Shown in pieces: positions 8,232-16,168 of a DNA stretch of 34,224 nucleotides. The notes beneath the pieces were generated by a model. It was not told the DNA's origin. It was given only the letters and a program-made list of their open reading frames with translations, and searched no databases. The position numbers were made by a program, and so were the translations under genes. Each line of letters starts with the position of its first letter. The first letter of the stretch is position 1. Source of the stretch: Bradyrhizobium sp. (GTDB lineage: Bacteria; Pseudomonadota; Alphaproteobacteria; Rhizobiales; Xanthobacteraceae); contig NZ_JAUYAN010000179.1 in NCBI RefSeq assembly GCF_030693485.1, forward strand, positions 1 through 34,224, read 5' to 3'.

Positions 8232-9446
8232 CTAATTCGACTTCCTGCCGACTGTGCGCGCCGGCTGGCCTTCATAGTCGTAGACGAACGTCGCGGTCTC
8301 GAAGAATCTAAACGGCACGCGCAGACCGATTTCGCGGGCTTTCAGGAAACTGACGGCAATGTCGGGCGGCGAGACGATGCCTACCTTGAGCTGGCCCGGA
8401 TCGGACCTGCCGCTGAGGATGTCGGTGCCGTAGACTGCGGCGAGGTGCGCGTTGCTTTCGAAGCTGATGCCGACCGCGAGTACGGCCGTATTCTGGCCCG
8501 CGGTCACGATCTCGGGGATCATGCTGACCACCGGAATCCGGCCGGCCTTTTCATTGATGGTTTTGATCTCACGGAAAACGGTGGTGCTCCCGGTGATCAG
8601 GAAGATGCTCTTGCTGAGATCGAAATCGTTTTTTTGCATCGTGCGCACCGCATCAGGGATAATCTGCGCCAGTTCCTCGCTCGCCTTGGCGGGGTTCTGC
8701 ACCGTGCCCATGTAGACTTGGATACCCTGCTTGCGCGCGCGCGCGGCGACGGGCTCGGCCTGAGTCTGAACTGCACTGATGTTCTTGCTGTCGACGAGAA
8801 TCGCGAGATTCTTCAGGTCCGGCTTGAACTCCATTACATAGGCGAGTTGCACTTCGACCGGCATGTTGAGCGAGGTGAAAGCGAAATTGGTTCGGCTGCC
8901 GCTATCGTAGTCCTTCATCTGCCCGAGTTCTACCGGATCCTTCGAACAGACGGATACCACAGGAATGTCGCCGCCCCGGTAATTGTCGTAGAGCCAGGCC
9001 GTCGATTCCGACCCCATGGCGAAGATCAGATCGAACTTGCTCTTCTCGGCAAACTGGATCGTCTCCTTGCCGCGCACGTGGTTCAATTCGAAGTTGATCA
9101 CGGTGAATTCGGCGTTCTGGCCTTTCGATTCAAAAACACTGAGGATTTTTGTGATGGCGATATCGTAGGCCGACGAGGACCGGGGATAGAGGACCAGCAC
9201 CCGCCGTAGCGTACCGCGCTGGTCCGCCGACTGTATCTCCGCCGATTTTCGCCGAATCGACACGAAGGTTGGCCTGGCAGGGTCACCCGCCACATCCCAG
9301 GTCGCGTCGATTTCGCCGCCGTACTTGAACCACGCGGAAAACGGCCGATTTTCCGCTGCAGCCGTCGCCGTCAGCGACAGGGGCAGCAGAGCCGCAAGGA
9401 TGCCGCGTATGACGAACGTCGGTCGAGGAGCAAGCTTGACGATCAT
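8232..9446 (-). CDS. ABC_sub_bind-type periplasmic substrate-binding protein
   Basis: A 404-residue protein starting at the ATG at 9446, whose A is shared with the stop of the upstream MFS gene (TGATG), implying translational coupling. A signal peptide is visible (GILAALLPLSLTATAAAENRP). The mature part has a two-lobe binding-protein fold with motifs of the ABC_sub_bind (TrpX-like) family: RRVLVLYPRSSSAYD, KFDLIFAMGSESTAWLY, DIPVVSVCSKDPVELGQ and PDLKNLAILVDSKNISA. Typical family members work with an ABC permease and ATPase, but none is encoded here. Instead it is coupled to an MFS protein with extracytoplasmic sensor-like domains. My inference is that it presents a periplasmic ligand to that protein. 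The ligand cannot be read from sequence. Confidence 0.82.
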   Translation of the reverse strand: MIVKLAPRPTFVIRGILAALLPLSLTATAAAENRPFSAWFKYGGEIDATWDVAGDPARPTFVSIRRKSAEIQSADQRGTLRRVLVLYPRSSSAYDIAITKILSVFESKGQNAEFTVINFELNHVRGKETIQFAEKSKFDLIFAMGSESTAWLYDNYRGGDIPVVSVCSKDPVELGQMKDYDSGSRTNFAFTSLNMPVEVQLAYVMEFKPDLKNLAILVDSKNISAVQTQAEPVAARARKQGIQVYMGTVQNPAKASEELAQIIPDAVRTMQKNDFDLSKSIFLITGSTTVFREIKTINEKAGRIPVVSMIPEIVTAGQNTAVLAVGISFESNAHLAAVYGTDILSGRSDPGQLKVGIVSPPDIAVSFLKAREIGLRVPFRFFETATFVYDYEGQPARTVGRKSN

Positions 9447-11845
9447 CACAGGGCCTCCGACGGCAAGTTGCGGACCGGCGGCTGGACGAAATTGCGGGCC
9501 ACGAACAAAAGTCCGAGGCATGCGATCCCGATGCCGATCCAGACGATGACCATCGCGTCCTGTCCAAAGATCAGGAAGACCTGCGCCATGACCATCGGTC
9601 CGACAATATGGCCGGCCCGCTCGAGGAACCTGTAGGTCGTCGTCACCGGGTTCACACCGATGCGATTCCCGAGCCTGGACTGGCCGACATGGGTCACTAC
9701 GGGCGCATTGATAAAGCCGTGCGCGATACCGACGAGGATGGTCCCGGCAATCAATGCGCCGGTGCCCAACGGCCCGCTGCCGGCGAGCGCCGGGCTCATG
9801 AGCCCGATCAACATCAGCCCGCCCCCACTCAGGATGGCGCCCCAGAACAACACCTGTTCGCTGTTACTGGTGCGATCCACCAGACGCGAGGCAAAACCCG
9901 TCGCCACCATGACCGCGAGGCCGTACAACATAACGATCTGCCCGATGTCCTCCGAACGGTAGTTGTATTGAACGAGCAACAAGGGCATCGCAAAGGTGAT
10001 CGTTCCGGTAAGGATCGCCTTGGCGGGAACGCCAATGCAAAGCAAGGTCTTGATGAACTCCGGATCGGACGTGACGTCCCGGATGTCGCGCACCAGCCGG
10101 CGCGCCGCAGCGACCAGTCCGCTGGCGATCCGGGCCTGGTCGTTGACGCGCGGCAGGCGCAACAAGGTATAGAAGATGGCGGCGAAACCGATCGCGCCGG
10201 AGACCATGAACACTCCCGACGGCTGCAGGTAATTCACCAGCAGGGAGCCGAGCGCCATTCCGGAAATCAGGCCGCCCTGAAATCCGAATACAATGATCGC
10301 AACGCCCTGTGTCTTCTTCTGCGGCGAAGCCACCGCCAGAATGTAAGCCTGCACGCCGATCAGCAGCATGCCCTGGCCCAGTCCCGCGATCCCACGCAAG
10401 ATGCTCAGTTCGGTGATTCCGATCGGCATGTACATCCCGGCCACACCCGCGGTTGCCAGCAGCAACCCTGCCAGGATCACCGGCTTCGGCCCGTACCGCT
10501 CCACGAAATTTCCGGCCGGCAACAAGCTGAACGCGAAGCACAGATAGTAGGCCGTGAAGGGAATCGAAGCGTAACCGACCGACAAACCAGCAACCGCCGC
10601 CGCGTTCTGCATGAAATTCGGGAGGAAGGAATATGTCAGGCTGTCGAGGAAAACAGCGAGAAAGAAGATAGGCTTGATCATGACCAATGCCGCGTCCTCC
10701 GCCGATGCCCGATCGGGCTCGGCAGCGTCAGGCGAAAATTGGTTGGCCCTGAAGTTTTGCAGGGATGTGGCAACTTGCAGAAACAGTCCCGCCAGCAGCG
10801 CCGATGCTACGAACAAAGCCGCGAGGTTCTTGACGCTGCGAACCACCCTGTCGACGACCGCGTCCTTTGGCACCGTCACGACAAGATGCACAATCCGCTC
10901 CCGCTGATCGGGGCGGGAAAGATTGATGTTGAATTCGAAATATCGCGGATCCGCGCTCCATTTCTTGCCGATCTTGGTCGCGTCGCTGTGGATTTGAATG
11001 ATCTCGTTCTCGATCAGCGCCGCGTCGCTGATCTCAGTGTTCAGGCGCCTGTAATCGCTGAAGATGCGCGGCATGCCCTCGAAATCCTTGAAATGCAAAT
11101 TGAATTCAACGATATCGCTCAAGCGCTGCGCCAGCGTGACGACCGAGGCCCTCGATTTTCCCTGCACACCTTCGTAGTATAGTCCGACGATAGCAAAGAC
11201 GACCGCGACCGACATCGCGACGAAGGACATCGTATAGCCGATCTGCAGCCACGGCACGCGCGCCCGGGGAAGATACGGCAATGCAAACACGAAGACGACC
11301 GCGAACACGGCCGCCAGTCCAACGGACAGATAAATCAACGGGTGAAAGGTGGCGCGCAGTTTCTTCGACACGACGTCCGTGTTCGATGAAACGACGAGGC
11401 TGCCCACGGTTTCGAACCGGGTGCGCAGCGGAATGACGATCTGATAATGCGTTGCGCCATATTCGACCGCGATGTCCCGCTTCACACTTGAAACGGCGCT
11501 GGGAGGCTCCGGCAGTTTCGGATTCAATTTGTCGATCGCCGCGAAAATCTCGCGTCCGACCTGATCGTAAACCGCCGCCGCATCGATATCTTCGCCTTCC
11601 ACTATCGGCATTGCCAGCGTATTGAAGCCGGCATATTGCCGAAGCGGCAGCCCGTCACGCAGGAATTTCTCGATGTAACTCTGCATGAGCCGAGCATGAG
11701 CGGTGATTTTTTCGATATGGATCTGCTCGTAGGTGCGCTTGCTGTCCCCGTAACTGACGTAAAGAAGCAGCGTGAGCGAAGCGGCGGTCACGATGAACAT
11801 CGTGAACCCGTCGACCAGTCGACTGCCGAATCTTCCTCCCCACAT
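9446..11845 (-). CDS. MFS transporter fused to two extracytoplasmic sensor-like domains
   Basis: A 799-residue membrane protein. The ATG at 11845 is preceded by GAGGAA; a longer TTG-initiated frame to 11929 lacks a good ribosome site. Visible order: TM1 (about 10-31), a first extracytoplasmic domain (32-167) with Cache-like features (long helix HIEKITAHARLMQSYIEKFL, later IVIPLRTRFETVGSLVVSS), TM2 (170-192), TM3 (200-224), a second extracytoplasmic domain (225-337, ending IVHLVVTVPKDAVVDRV), TM4 (339-361), a cytoplasmic linker, and a 12-helix MFS unit from about 389. The MFS part has RGIAGLGQGMLLIGVQAYI and NFVERYGPKPVILAG, a motif-A-like loop. It is coupled to the substrate-binding protein downstream. 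It could be a ligand-gated transporter or an MFS-derived receptor. The Cache assignment rests on layout, not on a profile search. Confidence 0.8.
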   Translation of the reverse strand: MWGGRFGSRLVDGFTMFIVTAASLTLLLYVSYGDSKRTYEQIHIEKITAHARLMQSYIEKFLRDGLPLRQYAGFNTLAMPIVEGEDIDAAAVYDQVGREIFAAIDKLNPKLPEPPSAVSSVKRDIAVEYGATHYQIVIPLRTRFETVGSLVVSSNTDVVSKKLRATFHPLIYLSVGLAAVFAVVFVFALPYLPRARVPWLQIGYTMSFVAMSVAVVFAIVGLYYEGVQGKSRASVVTLAQRLSDIVEFNLHFKDFEGMPRIFSDYRRLNTEISDAALIENEIIQIHSDATKIGKKWSADPRYFEFNINLSRPDQRERIVHLVVTVPKDAVVDRVVRSVKNLAALFVASALLAGLFLQVATSLQNFRANQFSPDAAEPDRASAEDAALVMIKPIFFLAVFLDSLTYSFLPNFMQNAAAVAGLSVGYASIPFTAYYLCFAFSLLPAGNFVERYGPKPVILAGLLLATAGVAGMYMPIGITELSILRGIAGLGQGMLLIGVQAYILAVASPQKKTQGVAIIVFGFQGGLISGMALGSLLVNYLQPSGVFMVSGAIGFAAIFYTLLRLPRVNDQARIASGLVAAARRLVRDIRDVTSDPEFIKTLLCIGVPAKAILTGTITFAMPLLLVQYNYRSEDIGQIVMLYGLAVMVATGFASRLVDRTSNSEQVLFWGAILSGGGLMLIGLMSPALAGSGPLGTGALIAGTILVGIAHGFINAPVVTHVGQSRLGNRIGVNPVTTTYRFLERAGHIVGPMVMAQVFLIFGQDAMVIVWIGIGIACLGLLFVARNFVQPPVRNLPSEAL

Positions 11846-12024
11846 ATTTCCTCGCTGCTTTACGCAACTCCGATGGACTTCGATCTGGCTGAACTCATCG
11901 TTCTTCCCGAGTCGCTCGGTCGAACGCAAAAGGATCTGAACGACCGTCTGGTACTCTAGGAGAAATGTGATAAATCCGGGTTAATGCCACAATTCCGAGC
12001 CCCGTCCGGCCTGTTTGGCACGGA

Positions 12025-13437
12025 TTACTTCGAGATCTTGATGTCCGGGGCTTGATCGCGGGGGTCCGGGCCGCATCCGCCGATGGCGTTGGCGCAACCG
12101 GCAGCCACTGCTTCGTTGCCGGTCTTGAGCGCCTGGATCGAGGCGTTGAGCGCCAGCACGTTGAGGTCCGTTGCCAACTCGTTAAACGATATCTGCGCGT
12201 CGTCCGGTGCCGGCGATCGCATGAAATCGAAAAGATTAGGCGTTTCCAAGAGGTCAGATAGATGCCCAACCGCGCCGCGGCGGTGAGCGAACAGGAAGTC
12301 GAGACGGTCGGCCAACAGCGACAGAATGAGATCGTCGTATTCCATACCGGCTTCGAACAAGCCGGCGGATACGATGCTTGTGACGCCTGCAGTCGGCTTT
12401 CTGAGATCCGGCTTGGGGTTGGCCTCGAGAACGAAGAGCTTTCCGTTCGCATCTGCGCGCAAATCCAGGCGGATCAGCGAGCCTAGATTGAATTCGAGAT
12501 AAGTCTCGCGGCCAAGACGCCGCATTTCGTCCAGCAGCTTCGCGTCGCGGCGGGGATCGACCGGCTTCAGCCGATCCTCGGTAATCGGGCTCTTGTCCAT
12601 CGACGTGAATATCCGCTCGTCCGGCATCAGCACACGCTCGAGGGCAGCGAACGTGAACGGACCAGAGCCGCGGGTAAGACGACCACCGGGCGCGACGATA
12701 GGTCCCGTCACCGCGATGCAATACTCGCGGCCGGGCAGGTATTGCTCCACCAGCACGACATTATCGGTGGCGCCATAGACCTGAGCAATGGCAGCGGGCA
12801 GACTTGCAACGTCGGGCACCACATGAACGTGCAGCGATGCCCGACCCGAAACCGGCTTGACCACGAAAGGCCCGTCATAATCGGCAAATGCCCGCTTGAA
12901 CCGGCTGTTCAAGTCGGGACGGAATGGACCCCGCGCCATGCTCCAGGTGGTGAACGAGGGCGTCGGAATTCCGGCGCAGACAGCCTCCCGCTTGAACGAG
13001 TGCTTGTTGTCGAGCGTCGTCGCCGCGAGCGGGTCGTGGCCCACATAAGGCACGCCCATCATCTCCAGCATGGCCGAGGCATGTGCGGCTGGATTGTAGC
13101 CCTGCACCCCGCCCGTATTGAGCCATGCCAGGTGAATACCCTGGCGTCGCAGCCGATCGCCGAGACGCATATCATCTGCCATGAGATCGACGTGATGGAA
13201 TCCCTGCCGCCTGAGCGACGCGGCGATGTCTTGCGCTACCGCCTCGTAGCTTTTCCAGGATCGCGTATTGCGCGCCTGGTAGACGACGCCTTCGGAGTTC
13301 GATTTGTCGCCGCCGAAGATGACCGCCAGGCGGGCACGGGATTTCAGGCGCTCGATTTTTTCCCCGAGCACCGCCATATCGGCCGCTTGCACCGCCGTGG
13401 CCCGCGCCTGCGCAAGCGTCAGCTTCGATCTTAACAT
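12025..13437 (-). CDS. D-Ala-D-Ala-ligase-like ATP-grasp protein with chemoreceptor-like C-terminal tail
   Basis: A 470-residue protein. After an N-terminal helix rich in Ala and Lys, a Ddl-type N-domain starts at LAVIFGGDKSNSEG. A pre-ATP-grasp segment follows (MGVPYVGHDPLAATTLDNKHSFKREAV), then the ATP-grasp domain with PFVVKPVSGRASLHVHVV, VLVEQYLPGREYCIAVTG and the metal-binding RLDLRADANGKLFVLEANPKPDL. True Ddl enzymes are 300-370 residues and have GSSVGV where this has GRASLHV, so cell-wall D-Ala-D-Ala synthesis is unlikely. The family joins a carboxylate to an amine using ATP. The extra C-terminus (about 418-470) contains LNVLALNASIQA, close to the hairpin tip of methyl-accepting chemotaxis proteins, and ends in a two-Cys tail. 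The 179-base gap to the MFS gene allows a shared transcript. Confidence 0.8.
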   Translation of the reverse strand: MLRSKLTLAQARATAVQAADMAVLGEKIERLKSRARLAVIFGGDKSNSEGVVYQARNTRSWKSYEAVAQDIAASLRRQGFHHVDLMADDMRLGDRLRRQGIHLAWLNTGGVQGYNPAAHASAMLEMMGVPYVGHDPLAATTLDNKHSFKREAVCAGIPTPSFTTWSMARGPFRPDLNSRFKRAFADYDGPFVVKPVSGRASLHVHVVPDVASLPAAIAQVYGATDNVVLVEQYLPGREYCIAVTGPIVAPGGRLTRGSGPFTFAALERVLMPDERIFTSMDKSPITEDRLKPVDPRRDAKLLDEMRRLGRETYLEFNLGSLIRLDLRADANGKLFVLEANPKPDLRKPTAGVTSIVSAGLFEAGMEYDDLILSLLADRLDFLFAHRRGAVGHLSDLLETPNLFDFMRSPAPDDAQISFNELATDLNVLALNASIQALKTGNEAVAAGCANAIGGCGPDPRDQAPDIKISK

Positions 13438-13627
13438 GATAAGGTCCCGTCCGTTTTCGGACCACTGCGAGCAGCTTGCGGCACGACAATAAACTTGGAG
13501 TAAAGCCCACGCACCCGGGAACTGCTATTTGCCGTTAACATTGCTCGATTGCCAATACTGCGCGACCCGGGCGCTATTGCGAGGTTCGCTCGTTGCAAGA
13601 CGTGCAAGCCTGGAGACCTCTCGAACT

Positions 13628-15505
13628 TCAACCATGCATGCGAGCGGCTGGAGCGCTCGTGCCAGTCATCTCTCGCTCGTCAGTGCGTCCGATTCTCGGG
13701 AGGAGCCGTTCCGCGCCAGCCACGCCGCCCGCGCGCGACAGGAGCAACCGGATGGTATCCTCGGCCGTCATCGGATGGCTGAACAGATAACCTTGCATTT
13801 CGGTGCATCCCAGTTCGCGTATTTTCGCCAGTTGCTCCTGCGTTTCGACACCTTCGGCCGTCGTCGTCATATTCAGGCTGCTCGCGAGGCTGGTAATGGC
13901 GCGCACGATGGCGCTGGCGTCATCCATCTCCGAAACATCCTTGATGAAGGAGCGATCGATCTTGATCTTGTCGAAGGGAAAGCTCCGCAGATACGTCAGC
14001 GAGGAATATCCCGTACCGAAATCATCCATCACGATCCGCACGCCGAGTTCGCGCAATTGATGCAATGTCGCCAGCGTGGTCTCGTCATCGCGCATCAGGA
14101 CCCCTTCGGTGATCTCGAGGTGGAGCCGGCGCGCCGAAAGGCCCGACACGGCAAGAGCTTTGATGACCTTCAACAACAAACTCTGATTCTTGAACTGGAT
14201 CGACGAGACGTTGACGGCCACTGAGACGTCGCCCGGCCAGCTGGCTGCGGCGGAACAGGCCTTGTTCAGTATCCATTCGCCGAGCACGGAGATGAGGCCC
14301 GTTTCTTCGGCGACGGGAATGAACTCGGCGGGCGATACCGGGCCGCGTTCGGGATGATGCCAGCGCAGGAGCGCTTCGCAGCTACGGATTTCATCGCGCT
14401 CAAGATCGAGGATTGGCTGGTAATACAACTCCAACCCATCGTTGGCGATCGCATTTCGCAGATCGAGTTCGAGCGTGCGCCGTTCCTTGACGCGCGCGTT
14501 CATCGCCGGCTCGAAAAAGCGGAACGTGCCGCGTCCGTGACTCTTGGCCTCGTACATGGCCAAATCCGCGTGCTTGAGCAACTGATCCGGATCGGTTCCA
14601 TCATTAGGCGCCAGCGAAATTCCGATGCTGATATCGGTAAACAACTGATGCCCATCGATGTCGTAGGGTTGCGCGACCGCTTCCCGAACTCGCGCGGCGA
14701 GGGCCGCAGGGTCCGACGGTCTGTCGATCCCGGTCTGAAGAATTGCGAACTCATCGCCCCCGAAACGCGCAATCGTGTCCGTCTCTCTGAGGCACCCCTG
14801 CGCACGGTCTGCCACGGCTCTCAATAACTTGTCACCGACCGCGTGGCCGTGCCCGTCGTTGATGCTCTTGAAATCATCGAGGTCGAAGAAAAGGACGGCG
14901 AGATACTGTCCCCGTCGGACTCGCGCGAGTTCCGTGTCCATCTGTTCGCGCAGCCGGACACGATTGGGCAGGCCGGTCAACGCATCATGATGCGCCAGGT
15001 GAGCGACCTGGGCTTCCGCCTGACGCCGCGCGGTTATGTCGTCGTGCGTGGCGACCCATCCGCCGTCCTTCATGGGGCGCCGGGTGACTACGATCGTCCG
15101 ACCGTCCGGCAACTCGGCGATATTGCTGACAATCCTGTCCTGCGCGACCGCGGCCCGTCGATAGTCAGTGTAGGCTTCCGCCTCCTTGACGGAAAGGCTT
15201 CCCGTTTCGACCCTGTGCTCCACCAACCGGCCGACGGTACAGCCCGGCCTGACGACCTCTGGAGAGAGACCATATAATTCAATGTAGCGCTGATTGCAGA
15301 GGACGAGTCGACCGGACTTGTCGAACATCGTCAGTCCCTGCGACATATTGTTGATGGCTGTATCCAGGCATGAATTCTGTTCGCGCTGACGGCGATACGC
15401 AAAGGCTCCGATCAAGCCCGCAATCGCGAGGCAGCATACGACGATCACCACGAGAACCAGCCATCGACTGGGATCGTTTGCGACGTAAGCCAGACTTTGG
15501 AGCAT
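13628..15505 (-). CDS. Membrane-anchored PAS-GGDEF-EAL cyclic-di-GMP protein
   Basis: A 625-residue protein. An N-terminal membrane helix (about 15-37) is followed by a PAS domain (about 45-158; INNMSQGLTMFDKSGRLVLCN, then GGWVATHDDITARRQAE), a GGDEF domain (about 168-330) and an EAL domain (about 345-600). The GGDEF active site is intact (RFGGDEF, 249-253), and an inhibitory-site motif RETD lies at 240-243, five residues before it. The EAL motif is intact (CEALLRW, 377-379), as is DDFGTGYSS further on. It can therefore be expected to make and/or degrade cyclic-di-GMP under control of the PAS domain. It is upstream of the ATP-grasp gene on the same strand, 190 bases away, so it may be a separate transcript. 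Its link with the sensor-MFS locus is positional only. Confidence 0.92.
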   Translation of the reverse strand: MLQSLAYVANDPSRWLVLVVIVVCCLAIAGLIGAFAYRRQREQNSCLDTAINNMSQGLTMFDKSGRLVLCNQRYIELYGLSPEVVRPGCTVGRLVEHRVETGSLSVKEAEAYTDYRRAAVAQDRIVSNIAELPDGRTIVVTRRPMKDGGWVATHDDITARRQAEAQVAHLAHHDALTGLPNRVRLREQMDTELARVRRGQYLAVLFFDLDDFKSINDGHGHAVGDKLLRAVADRAQGCLRETDTIARFGGDEFAILQTGIDRPSDPAALAARVREAVAQPYDIDGHQLFTDISIGISLAPNDGTDPDQLLKHADLAMYEAKSHGRGTFRFFEPAMNARVKERRTLELDLRNAIANDGLELYYQPILDLERDEIRSCEALLRWHHPERGPVSPAEFIPVAEETGLISVLGEWILNKACSAAASWPGDVSVAVNVSSIQFKNQSLLLKVIKALAVSGLSARRLHLEITEGVLMRDDETTLATLHQLRELGVRIVMDDFGTGYSSLTYLRSFPFDKIKIDRSFIKDVSEMDDASAIVRAITSLASSLNMTTTAEGVETQEQLAKIRELGCTEMQGYLFSHPMTAEDTIRLLLSRAGGVAGAERLLPRIGRTDEREMTGTSAPAARMHG

Positions 15506-15747
15506 CGAATGCCTGCGGGGATACGACCTGATCCAATCAGTCTAGTCTGCCGGCAATGTGTTCTAGGTAAACGCAGCGCCTCAAATCATAGCATCCTTAA
15601 CAAGTTGCAAAGCGAGGAGAGGGAACGAGAAGGCATCGGGCCGCGCGCTTGCGCTACCGCTAACAACGAAAGTTGCCGCGGGCGCCCCATCAGGCGACCG
15701 GCATCGAGGGGGCGCAGCCTCAGGGCGACAAACTCACCGGCTTTGCG

Positions 15748-15761
15748 CGAATCATGATTCG
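15748..15761. promoter_or_regulatory. 14-bp palindrome holding two GANTC sites
   Basis: CGAATCATGATTCG is a perfect palindrome in a gene-free stretch. It holds GAATC and GATTC, both matching the GANTC site methylated by CcrM in alphaproteobacteria. It could be an operator or a methylation-sensitive site. Function is inferred only. Confidence 0.35.
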
Positions 15762-16141
15762 GGTCGGCGCGGACCTCAACCGCGAATGTTCCGCGCCTGC
15801 GTTGCCGATGGTCGGGGGACCACCCACCCATCCTCCGGTTACGACCTCGCAGTGGCGGCTATGAGCCCTGGACGTTTCGGCATCCAGGCGAGGACGCCGA
15901 GCGCAGAAACATCAAGGTCCCCGATGAAAAGGTCGCGAGCATGCCGAGAGAATTTCAACCGGGCTTCCGTTCGAGATTGCGGGACCGGTTGCGGGCGTTG
16001 ATTGGATGAGGGTGCATTTGCGGCGGTGCTTGAGACTGCTTCTGGCACTTGGCGTAGTGCGCCACAGCGATATGTCCGGAGTTGGGAGCAAGCCGGACTG
16101 CTCGGTCTCGACCCGAGGCTCCCCTGGACGGCGGGGGAGAG

Positions 16142-16162
16142 GCGCCATGTCCTGCATGGCGC
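16142..16162 (-). terminator. Hairpin just after ligC, possible operon terminator
   Basis: GCGCCATG-tcctg-CATGGCGC forms a perfect 8-bp stem with a 5-base loop, six bases beyond the ligC stop on the minus strand. No T-run follows, so it is either a weak intrinsic terminator or a 3' RNA-stabilising hairpin for the lig transcript. Confidence 0.45.
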
Positions 16163-16168
16163 GTCGTT

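Larger units (their letters stand above)
15506..16168. other. Intergenic gap of 663 bases, no gene supported
   Basis: Between the start of the GGDEF-EAL gene and the end of ligC I find no frame with family-like sequence or a ribosome-binding site. Short open frames on both strands are rich in Arg, Pro and Ser and look like composition noise. Visible structure: a 14-bp palindrome at 15748-15761, a CCTGGA / TCCAGG dyad at 15867-15888, and a hairpin after ligC at 16142-16162. Part of it should hold the GGDEF-EAL promoter, near 15510-15620. Confidence 0.6.

Noticed and set aside
9608-11182. A 524-codon plus-strand frame across the MFS gene
   Set aside because: Same composition artefact; the opposite strand encodes coherent membrane helices and MFS motifs.
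13628-15505. Treating the GGDEF-EAL protein as a degenerate receptor
   Set aside because: GGDEF, the RxxD inhibitory site, EAL and DDFGTGYSS are all intact, so catalytic activity in either direction is possible.
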